Part shown: one piece after another, positions 1-5,267 of the stretch
Position numbering within the stretch: position 1 is the stretch's first letter
How the letters are laid out: every line of letters starts with the position of its first letter
From: Paenibacillaceae bacterium
GTDB lineage: Bacteria; Bacillota; Bacilli; Paenibacillales; YIM-B00363
Reading direction: 5' to 3'
Length of the DNA: 5,267 nucleotides
Assembly (NCBI GenBank): GCA_018969805.1
Contig: JAGWXQ010000110.1
Span: forward strand, 1-5,267
The notes under the pieces: model-generated
What the model was told of the DNA's origin: nothing
The model's input: only the letters and a program-made list of their open reading frames with translations
Database searches by the model: none
Made by a program: the position numbers and the translations under genes

Positions 1-1
1 C

Positions 2-2683
2 TCCACCGATATTGGTTACAGTCCCCTGTGCATCCAGCCGCATCACGGTCAAACGATCCGCTCGTTGTCCCTCTTGCAATGCATACGGAATCATAAACGT
101 GAACGGTGCAGTCTCTTGGCGCACCGGAAATGTCAACGGTGAGAGGGGCATGCGCCGCTGTGCACGCACCGAAAACACAGAAGTCGCACGTCCGATCCAT
201 TGGCGCTGCACTGCACTCAACTTTGACGCAGCATTGACCGACACTCGCCCCATATGCATCGATAACTCAATCGACTCTTGTGGCGCACGTGAAACTACCG
301 TCTGCAATCCTTTGGGAGTAAAAATCAAGGAGCCCACATCGGAGCGAAATTCAATTTCACTCACCGGAAACGTCGCCAGCGCATCAAAAAAAGGAGGTTC
401 TAGAACAATATCAACTTGTGGTACTTGCTCGATTGGACGCAATACGCGCACAATCGTCCGCAGCGGCAACACGGTCGGGATGTTTGCTTGTGCGAGCCGA
501 TCTCGAATCAATTGCGCCACTTTGCTTGCTTGTACAGCGCGCTCATTCATGAGCGCTGCTTGCGCATCGGTCACGTACACCCGTGCACTTTTTCCGATGT
601 GGTTCGCGATCAATTCGATGGTATTGGTTCGCTGCACGAGTTGCATAGCCGTTTCACGAATCAGATCAAGCAATGGCTGGGTCGTCCACATGCGCAGCTT
701 TGCTTGCTCAAACAATGTTCGTGCCGCGCGGATCGACTGCATGAGCAACGCCTGCCCTGTATTTTGATCGACGTTCGGAACGATGCGCAATGAGAATGCA
801 ATAATCGATTGCGCGGCATCCAATGCTTGCCGTTGTTGCGCCTCGGAAATGACCGGTTTTGCAAGCGATTCCGTAATTGTGGCAACTGACCGCATATACG
901 TCTCATGCAATGCGGTCAACGCTGCGACCGCAGTTTTCCCACTTGCAAGCGGTGGTGCCTCACGATATGGATGCGCAGAAGACAATTCGTTGCCCCACTT
1001 ATGCGCAAAATACCCTTCGACTTTCTGACGATCCGACAACGTCAGCGGCATAGCCGTATGCACAATCTCCTGAACGTCTACCGTGCCGTCCCCTCGCTTC
1101 ACCGATTGAACCATTGTAAACGTACGCAATGTATCAATGGACAGCTTTGCTGGCAAAAAGCGCATCGTCATCACTGCACCACCGTCAATGACGTCGCCGT
1201 CATGTTCCGGTACGCCGATCGCAAGCGTCCGCGTCCCATCATCAAACGCAATCGCGTTTCCAATACGGCTGTCCGTCGGCACATCATATGCCTGCGCAGC
1301 ATCATAACTTGATCCTACGATGGCAGCTTGCGTCCACCGCGATCGCTGCACTCCAGTGGCATCCGAGCGATCCAACAAATACACCGCACCACGATCAGGC
1401 GTACGATTGCCTTTTCCAGCGTCGTTTGGCGCACCGACTGCAAGCTGCATCGACGAAGGTGCCACTGCCACCGCTGCCCCAAACCGATCTTGCGCATCAA
1501 GAGGAATCAGTGCGTCTGACGCATCGTCCACAATCCCAATCCGATGATCTAACCGTGCAGTCACTCCAAGAATCGCAAACGCATACACCATCCCAGCCGA
1601 TTTTGTTGTGTTGTTTACACCATCGTCGTCCGGTGCCCCGACAAACAACCACTGTCCCCGCGCATCCAGTGCGACAGAGGCTCCAAAATTGTCATACGCA
1701 TCCAGTGCTACCGGTACCCATGGTGCGGATTTTCCAATTGCACCGATGATTTTTGGTGCAATCGACTTCTGCTCCCACTGAAATACGTACACCGCCCCTG
1801 CCGAATCAGTCGCATTGTCTGCACCGTCATCAAAATCCGCTCCAACCGCCAACGTTTGTCCGCTTGCATCCAATGCCACCGAAATTCCAAATCGATCATA
1901 CGCGTCAAGCGGAACCCCGCTCTCCTTCCCAATGACCGTAGTCCGCACACCACCCCCATTCGATGGGTCTGGAAAGTCAAACACATAAACGACACCCGTC
2001 GCATCGTTGCCCCCAAGCGGTGCACCCACAACAAGCCGCGATCCCGTCGCATTAAAAGCTACGGAATAGCCAAACAACGTGCCCGAGCCCAAATTAGGCA
2101 CAGGCACGTATTGTTCATTCATTTCCTGCGTATATCCTTTGCCGATCTTCGCCTGCAGCATCCACCCGTCTGTTGCCCGTTCATATACATACACAGCGCC
2201 AAAATCACCACCATCCCCATACCCATCATCCGAGCTCACACCGATCGCCAATTTCGTCCCATCTGCGCTGAGCGCCACGGATTGTCCGAACCGATCTCCC
2301 TTCTTGCCACTTTCATTATCGATTCCTTGCTTGGATAACGTGGATTCATAAACGCCTGCACGAAACGGTGCGCTGTGCATCGCCTCACCTTGTCCAAATA
2401 CGACCGATCGAACCCCAATCGACGGTCTTATTTGCCCGTCGTACTGTACAGCAACGTTGCCCGAACCGCTTTTGTCTCTCCACTCACTGACACGCCCAGA
2501 GGCATCCCGCGAAAGCGTCGCCCCATCCGATCCATCCAGCCACAGCGAAAGCCCTGGAAGTTCGCTGGGTTGCCATACAGGAACTTTGGGTTCCACCGCG
2601 AGAACACGCCCGATCCACAAGCAACCGATGATGCTGCACACAAACAGCAGTGCCCACCGAACGGGCGAATAGTGGTTGCTCAT
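2..2683 (-). CDS. Large exported FG-GAP repeat protein with split LamG-like domain; C-terminus outside the window
   Basis: One frame runs without a stop from the ATG at 2683 to the left edge: 894 codons, incomplete at the 3' end. The start has AAGGAG at 9 nt spacing and a following export signal. Order of parts by residue: signal peptide 1-29; a LamG/concanavalin-like opening segment 44-107 (LSLWLDGSDGATL, VSEWRDKSGSGN); six FG-GAP propeller repeats 129-509; a closing LamG-like segment 534-578 (LSDRQKVEGYFAHKWG, HPYREAPP); a helical region about 579-735; and a beta-rich region 737-894 that resembles modules preceding S-layer-homology anchors in Bacillota (FTFMIPYALQ, then RLTVMRLD). The mature part in view has no cysteine and no CxxCH haem motif, so an electron-carrier role is not supported. 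I infer an extracellular or wall-associated structural, adhesive or binding protein. Its exact function is unknown. It probably shares a transcript with ctaG. Confidence 0.9.
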   Translation of the reverse strand, partial: MSNHYSPVRWALLFVCSIIGCLWIGRVLAVEPKVPVWQPSELPGLSLWLDGSDGATLSRDASGRVSEWRDKSGSGNVAVQYDGQIRPSIGVRSVVFGQGEAMHSAPFRAGVYESTLSKQGIDNESGKKGDRFGQSVALSADGTKLAIGVSSDDGYGDGGDFGAVYVYERATDGWMLQAKIGKGYTQEMNEQYVPVPNLGSGTLFGYSVAFNATGSRLVVGAPLGGNDATGVVYVFDFPDPSNGGGVRTTVIGKESGVPLDAYDRFGISVALDASGQTLAVGADFDDGADNATDSAGAVYVFQWEQKSIAPKIIGAIGKSAPWVPVALDAYDNFGASVALDARGQWLFVGAPDDDGVNNTTKSAGMVYAFAILGVTARLDHRIGIVDDASDALIPLDAQDRFGAAVAVAPSSMQLAVGAPNDAGKGNRTPDRGAVYLLDRSDATGVQRSRWTQAAIVGSSYDAAQAYDVPTDSRIGNAIAFDDGTRTLAIGVPEHDGDVIDGGAVMTMRFLPAKLSIDTLRTFTMVQSVKRGDGTVDVQEIVHTAMPLTLSDRQKVEGYFAHKWGNELSSAHPYREAPPLASGKTAVAALTALHETYMRSVATITESLAKPVISEAQQRQALDAAQSIIAFSLRIVPNVDQNTGQALLMQSIRAARTLFEQAKLRMWTTQPLLDLIRETAMQLVQRTNTIELIANHIGKSARVYVTDAQAALMNERAVQASKVAQLIRDRLAQANIPTVLPLRTIVRVLRPIEQVPQVDIVLEPPFFDALATFPVSEIEFRSDVGSLIFTPKGLQTVVSRAPQESIELSMHMGRVSVNAASKLSAVQRQWIGRATSVFSVRAQRRMPLSPLTFPVRQETAPFTFMIPYALQEGQRADRLTVMRLDAQGTVTNIGG
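479..949 (-). other. Helical region of the surface protein, no recognised family
   Basis: Residues 579-735 are rich in Ala, Gln, Leu, Arg and Glu with few Gly or Pro, and read as several amphipathic helices (for example 611-633, 644-665, 670-697 and 705-732). I recognise no family. A helical bundle or stalk between the propeller and the C-terminal beta module is the simplest reading. Confidence 0.5.
950..1084 (-). other. LamG/concanavalin-like domain, closing segment
   Basis: Residues 534-578 contain VDVQEIVHTAMPLTLSD, then RQKVEGYFAHKWG and HPYREAPP. This is the typical closing strand and tail of bacterial LamG-like domains (EIIVYNRALSDAERQKVEGYLAHKWG in general form). It lies about 430 residues after the opening segment, beyond the FG-GAP array. 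Confidence 0.7.
1157..2299 (-). repeat. Six tandem FG-GAP protein repeats (beta-propeller)
   Basis: Six repeats of the pattern FG-x-SVAL-x(3)-G-x-LAVGAP-acidic loop-GAVYVF occur at residues 129-168, 200-237, 261-303, 329-370, 397-438 and 471-509. The FG positions are 132, 204, 265, 333 and 401, with IG at 474, giving spacings of 72, 61, 68, 68 and 73 residues. The loops after VGAP are rich in Asp, Asn and Gly (for example DDDGVNN at 352-358), as in calcium-binding FG-GAP repeats. Repeats 3 to 5 also share the lead-in LDAYDRFG, LDAYDNFG or LDAQDRFG and look like the most recent duplicates. Repeat 6 has lost the F of FG. Repeats of this type build a propeller blade each; six or seven blades are plausible. 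Confidence 0.88.
2363..2554 (-). other. LamG/concanavalin-like domain, opening segment
   Basis: Residues 44-107 contain LSLWLDGSDGATL, VSEWRDKSGSGN and SVVFGQGEAMHSAP. These match the well-known start of bacterial LamG-like domains (LWLDA, then WRDKSGNGN, then VVRFDG). The segment stops after about 64 residues, where the middle strands of the domain should begin, and the FG-GAP repeats start about 20 residues later. Confidence 0.7.
2597..2683 (-). other. N-terminal export signal of the surface protein
   Basis: Residues 1-29 have a short polar start with Arg9, then a hydrophobic core from 10 to 25. Two cleavage readings are possible. IIGC (18-21) fits a lipobox, which would make Cys21 the lipid-modified first residue. 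VLA followed by VEP (27-32) fits a type I signal peptidase site. Continued hydrophobicity after Cys21 favours type I cleavage slightly, while Arg26 interrupts the core. Confidence 0.7.
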
Positions 2684-2692
2684 TTTTTGACG

Positions 2693-2698
2693 CTCCTT
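2693..2698 (-). promoter_or_regulatory. Ribosome binding site of the surface-protein gene
   Basis: AAGGAG lies 9 nt before the ATG at 2683, inside the 21-nt gap after the ctaG stop. It is the best Shine-Dalgarno match in the window and decides the start. The gap is too short for a promoter plus terminator. Confidence 0.8.
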
Positions 2699-2704
2699 CG
2701 CTGG

Positions 2705-3580
2705 CTAAGATAATGAAATAGGATGTAACCCATCTTCATCGTGTTCATTTTCGCGACGGTACCATTGACGGAACACAAACACCAAAATGCTGCCGTATAC
2801 GACTTCCTGTGAGAGCTTCATAATGACACCGCCGAGCTGTTGGTCACGCAAAGGATCAAACCACGACAGCTGCTCAGGTCCACCAAGCAAATCAAGCACT
2901 TGTGCAGGGGTCATGTGGGGAACACAATACCCCATCGCGACCGCCCACAATGAAGCATCGGTATACGTCGCATAAAAAGGGGCACTGGCAAAAATAATGA
3001 GTGCACACGCGGGAAGAAGCAGTACACTGTTGGCAAAAATGTACCCCATTTTTTTGTACCCCGCAAGCACATCGAGCGCACGGTACGGTGCCACGATCGG
3101 AATCCACATCAACACACCCGTCACAAACAGTACGACGTAATACACGGTATGCAGCGTGTAATTCAACATGACCGCATCATGAACGAGCGGAATATGATAC
3201 AGTGAAAAAGCCATGTTGAAAGAAACAAGTGCAACAATCGGATGCACACACCCACGAACAAACCGCCACACCCGCCAGTGCGCGATCAGATGCACCATCT
3301 TGTCATCAAGACCACTGAGCAAAAGCACTGGAGCAACCAAAAATGCAAGCGTCATCGTAATCATATGAAACGTAAACATCACATGTCCGTACACATCGAT
3401 CGGACTCCCAAGACCAATATACAGACATGCGAGACCGAGAAAAAACAACACCGCTTGCCGCGACCAAGCGCGCTCGTGCACCATGCGCCGCCAGTATACG
3501 TACACCACACCGACGATCCACAAAGAAACGAGCAGCCACGGACTCCACAAAGCGACCCAGCTCAACGCTTCCAGTTTCAT
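2705..3580 (-). CDS. ctaG: CtaG, cytochrome c oxidase assembly factor (Bacillus type, caa3_CtaG family)
   Basis: This 291-residue polytopic membrane protein is of the caa3_CtaG family, needed in Bacillus for formation of active caa3 oxidase and thought to act in copper delivery. It is unrelated to the single-span Cox11/CtaG of proteobacteria. About seven hydrophobic segments are visible, starting at 11-30. Conserved-looking motifs are SPIDVYGH (59-66), MFTFHM (68-73), SLYHIP (126-131), LMWIPIVAP (157-165) and DQQLGGVIMKLSQE (246-259) before the last helix. The histidines at 66, 72, 129 and 144 are candidate metal-handling residues by family analogy only. The start ATG lies 22 nt after the ctaF stop. 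Its ribosome site is weak and G-rich (GGGGG, 7 nt spacing). The tail is acidic and hydrophilic (RRENEHDEDG). The TAG stop at 2705-2707 is followed 21 nt later by the surface-protein gene. Confidence 0.95.
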   Translation of the reverse strand: MKLEALSWVALWSPWLLVSLWIVGVVYVYWRRMVHERAWSRQAVLFFLGLACLYIGLGSPIDVYGHVMFTFHMITMTLAFLVAPVLLLSGLDDKMVHLIAHWRVWRFVRGCVHPIVALVSFNMAFSLYHIPLVHDAVMLNYTLHTVYYVVLFVTGVLMWIPIVAPYRALDVLAGYKKMGYIFANSVLLLPACALIIFASAPFYATYTDASLWAVAMGYCVPHMTPAQVLDLLGGPEQLSWFDPLRDQQLGGVIMKLSQEVVYGSILVFVFRQWYRRENEHDEDGLHPISLS

Positions 3581-3602
3581 ATCGCCGCCCCCATAATCCG
3601 TC

Positions 3603-3992
3603 TTAGTACAACCAAGACCATACCGTTCCGGCTAAGACGCACGTCAGTGCAACAAAAAAACCCATCGCAATTCCGAAAATCGGCACTCCATGCCCCTTGT
3701 CTTTTAAATGCATCCACACAAAAAGTTGGATGATCGCTTGAAACAGAGCCAAAAACAAAATAAACGCAATGACGAACCAACGTGCCACTTGTGCCTCGCT
3801 TGCAATCGCATACGCTGCTGCAAGAAAGGAAAACGCCGTAAGCATGATCGAACTTACAAACGCAACCATCGGCAGCTTGATCGACTGCGCATGCGGACGA
3901 CGCGCCATCACAGCCCCAGACATCACCGGCGGCTCATTGATCGGCACTTCCTTGCGCACCACAGCTTGCTTGCTTTTGTTTTTTTTTGCCAT
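3603..3992 (-). CDS. ctaF: Cytochrome c oxidase subunit IV (COX4 family)
   Basis: This is a 129-residue small membrane subunit of the caa3 oxidase, belonging to the bacterial COX4/prokaryotic cytochrome c oxidase subunit IV group. It has three hydrophobic helices at about 40-63, 71-95 and 102-126. The family's QLFVWMHLKDKGH segment (89-101) sits at the end of helix 2. The N-terminus is Lys-rich (MAKKNKSKQ) and followed by about 30 polar residues, a longer cytoplasmic tail than many relatives have. I chose the ATG at 3992 because it lies 2 nt after the ctaE stop and has a G-rich ribosome site (GGGGGTG, 5 nt spacing). An upstream in-frame ATG at 4067 would only add out-of-frame ctaE sequence. 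A run of nine A residues spans codons 2-5. The gene sits between ctaE and ctaG, as in Bacillus. Confidence 0.94.
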   Translation of the reverse strand: MAKKNKSKQAVVRKEVPINEPPVMSGAVMARRPHAQSIKLPMVAFVSSIMLTAFSFLAAAYAIASEAQVARWFVIAFILFLALFQAIIQLFVWMHLKDKGHGVPIFGIAMGFFVALTCVLAGTVWSWLY

Positions 3993-3994
3993 CC

Positions 3995-4606
3995 CTACAC
4001 CCCCAATACCCCAAACAAATACACGACCGTGAAAATAAACACCCACACTACGTCCACAAAATGCCAATACAAACTCGCCACATACACCTTCGGACCCGTT
4101 ACGTCTGTAATGCCTTTGCGGGCAACTTGCGCCATCAGCAAGCTAATCCACAATATTCCAAAAACGACATGCGCGCCGTGAAATCCTACGAGCGAGTAAA
4201 ACGCCGTGCTAAACGCACTGGCCGTAAATCCATGTCCGAGATGGACATAATGCTGAAACTCATATATTTCTAAAGCCAAAAAGCCAAGCCCAAGCCATAC
4301 CGTCACTCCGAGCCACGCAAGCATCGTGCTCACGCGTCCGCGATGCATCGCTTGTACCGCAAATACACTCGTAAGCGAACTCGTCAATAACAAAAATGTC
4401 GCCCACGCCACCAACATCAAATCAAACAATTGCTGGCTCGTCGGTCCTCCCGGCATAACCGAATTGCGCAACGTCAAATATGTCGCAAACAATGTACCAA
4501 ACAACACACATTCGCCACCAAGAAAAAGCCAAAAAGCAAGCACTTTGTTGCGTCCTTCGAGCGTCGCCTTCTCAATTTCGTGCGTTGCCGTATGCGCAGT
4601 CGCCAT
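3995..4606 (-). CDS. ctaE: Cytochrome c oxidase subunit III (caa3-type, five helices)
   Basis: This is the 203-residue COX3-family integral membrane subunit, which binds no metal and supports stability and proton uptake of the oxidase. Five hydrophobic segments are visible at about 23-45, 63-86, 93-115, 131-159 and 175-200. The length and helix number fit the short bacterial form whose first two helices have moved to subunit I. Family motifs include GGECVLFG (30-37, with the conserved intramembrane Glu32), GFHGAHVVFG (141-150) and YWHFVDVVWVF (180-190) in the last helix. The ATG start is chosen because it overlaps the ctaD stop (TAATG) and has AAGGTG 8 nt upstream, inside ctaD. The frame ends with TAG at 3995-3997, just before ctaF. 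It is an operon member with no independent promoter visible. Confidence 0.97.
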   Translation of the reverse strand: MATAHTATHEIEKATLEGRNKVLAFWLFLGGECVLFGTLFATYLTLRNSVMPGGPTSQQLFDLMLVAWATFLLLTSSLTSVFAVQAMHRGRVSTMLAWLGVTVWLGLGFLALEIYEFQHYVHLGHGFTASAFSTAFYSLVGFHGAHVVFGILWISLLMAQVARKGITDVTGPKVYVASLYWHFVDVVWVFIFTVVYLFGVLGV

Positions 4607-4608
4607 TA
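4604..4608 (-). promoter_or_regulatory. ctaD stop / ctaE start overlap (TAATG)
   Basis: The TAA of ctaD (4608-4606) and the ATG of ctaE (4606-4604) share one base. This arrangement usually goes with translational coupling, which would help make subunits I and III in equal amounts. Confidence 0.85.
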
Positions 4609-5267
4609 GTGCTTCACCTTGCCTTCTTCTACATGAATGTGGTAGCCGTGGTCGTCAATCACAGAACGCAAAAACATGCACACAAACGTCAGCACGAGCC
4701 CTCCAATGGCCACAGCATTTGCCCAATTGTATTCGTCTTTCCACGACGTGGTATACATAAATCCAAGAGCTGCAACAAACAATCCCAGCGACATCACAAA
4801 AGGCAAGATCGACGGCGAAGGCATATGAATGTCTTCGAGTGGATGGGCAACATCCATGTTCTTTTTCCCTGCCATCTTCTCTTTCCACCACGCATCAATA
4901 CCGCGCACTACAGGGATTTGCAAGAAATTGTACTCTGGAGGAGGGGAAGCGATCGTCCACTCCAACGTACGCCCCATTCCGTCCCACGGATCGTCAGGCG
5001 CAGTGCGTGGCTTCATCATGGTCATCACAATGTTGACCAACAACAACACCGTCGCAATTGCCATCAACACCGCACCCGCAGACGATACCGCATTCATCCA
5101 TCCCCAACCAGGGTTTTCTGCCTCACCCAAATACGTGTATACACGTCGGGGCATCCCGATCATCCCTAAAAAATGCTGTATAAAAAACGTACAGTGAAAG
5201 CCCGTAATAAACAACCAAAATATCCATTTTCCAAGCGTCTCATGCAGCATGCGCCCAAACATTTTTG
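4606..5267 (-). CDS. ctaD: Cytochrome c oxidase subunit I (caa3-type), C-terminal part; 5' end outside the window
   Basis: Subunit I of the haem-copper oxidase is the membrane protein that reduces O2 to water and pumps protons. Only the last 219 codons are here; the frame is already open at the right edge, so the Met at 5262 is internal. Counting from that Met, residues 13-33 form helix XI and 56-81 helix XII. Between them lies GMPRRVYTY, whose Arg pair (39-40) corresponds to the arginines that contact the haem propionates in this family. The family's SPPPEYNF motif follows at 106-113. Two further hydrophobic segments (about 151-171 and 180-198) are the extra helices XIII and XIV typical of Bacillus/Thermus caa3 enzymes, which fuse what is the start of subunit III elsewhere. 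The haem and CuB histidine ligands lie upstream and cannot be checked. The TAA stop overlaps the ctaE start. The identification is very secure. Confidence 0.97.
   Translation of the reverse strand, partial: KMFGRMLHETLGKWIFWLFITGFHCTFFIQHFLGMIGMPRRVYTYLGEAENPGWGWMNAVSSAGAVLMAIATVLLLVNIVMTMMKPRTAPDDPWDGMGRTLEWTIASPPPEYNFLQIPVVRGIDAWWKEKMAGKKNMDVAHPLEDIHMPSPSILPFVMSLGLFVAALGFMYTTSWKDEYNWANAVAIGGLVLTFVCMFLRSVIDDHGYHIHVEEGKVKH

Noticed and set aside
391..397. Perfect AAGGAGG on the plus strand
   Set aside because: The nearest plus-strand start (TTG at 416) is 18 nt beyond the motif, too far, and that frame is antisense. On the coding strand the same bases simply encode Pro-Pro-Phe-Phe.
12..767. 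Long plus-strand open frame (251 residues) opposite the surface-protein gene
   Set aside because: It is antisense to an uninterrupted minus-strand frame with clear domains. Its product is rich in Cys, Arg and Ser with no recognisable domain, as expected of a shadow frame.
1339..1346. GCGATCGC, the HIP1 palindrome of cyanobacteria
   Set aside because: There is only one full copy, and the oxidase gene order and types are those of Bacillota.
661..2643. Several short minus-strand frames that might suggest the surface gene is broken into pieces
   Set aside because: They lie in other frames. The frame starting at 2683 is open for all 894 codons, and codon phase agrees at both ends, so no frameshift is needed.
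2684..2704. Possible terminator or promoter between ctaG and the surface gene
   Set aside because: The 21-nt gap holds only a ribosome site and shows no inverted repeat followed by a T run.
3993..4067. Upstream ATG at 4067 that would lengthen CtaF by 25 residues
   Set aside because: The extension is out-of-frame ctaE coding sequence and lacks similarity to COX4 N-termini. The ATG at 3992 has a better position and ribosome site.
4480..5169. Plus-strand open frame of 229 residues opposite ctaD/ctaE
   Set aside because: It is antisense to highly conserved oxidase genes. Its His/Arg/Gln-rich composition is typical of shadow frames.

Overview
The window holds the distal part of a caa3-type cytochrome c oxidase operon, all on the minus strand. 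It is followed, in the same direction and only 21 nt downstream, by a very large exported surface protein gene that runs off the left edge. Read in transcription order (right to left) the genes are: 'ctaD (3' part, subunit I), ctaE (subunit III), ctaF (subunit IV), ctaG (assembly factor), and an FG-GAP/LamG-like surface protein (5' 894 codons only). I see no convincing plus-strand gene, RNA gene, mobile element, CRISPR array or terminator.

Organism. The gene order D-E-F-G, a subunit I carrying two extra C-terminal membrane helices, a subunit III with only five helices, a small COX4-type subunit and a Bacillus-type (not mitochondrial-type) CtaG all point to a Gram-positive member of the Bacillota, most likely in or near Bacillales. 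Base composition is about half G+C by eye. I cannot name a genus; an Alicyclobacillaceae-like organism is a guess.

Layout. Positions 4606-5267 hold the C-terminal part of CtaD, from helix XI to the stop. Positions 3995-4606 hold CtaE, whose ATG overlaps the ctaD stop as TAATG. Positions 3603-3992 hold CtaF, 2 nt after ctaE. Positions 2705-3580 hold CtaG, 22 nt after ctaF. Positions 2-2683 hold one uninterrupted minus-strand reading frame that begins after a good Shine-Dalgarno (AAGGAG, 9 nt spacing) and has no stop before the window edge.

Function. CtaD, CtaE and CtaF are membrane subunits of a proton-pumping oxidase that reduces O2 with electrons from cytochrome c; CtaG is needed to assemble the active enzyme. 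The surface protein is the unusual part. It has an N-terminal export signal, the opening segment of a LamG/concanavalin-like domain, six FG-GAP beta-propeller repeats, the closing segment of the same LamG-like domain, a helical region, and a beta-rich region resembling the modules that precede S-layer-homology anchors in Bacillota. Its position suggests co-transcription with the oxidase genes, but no functional link is shown by the sequence.
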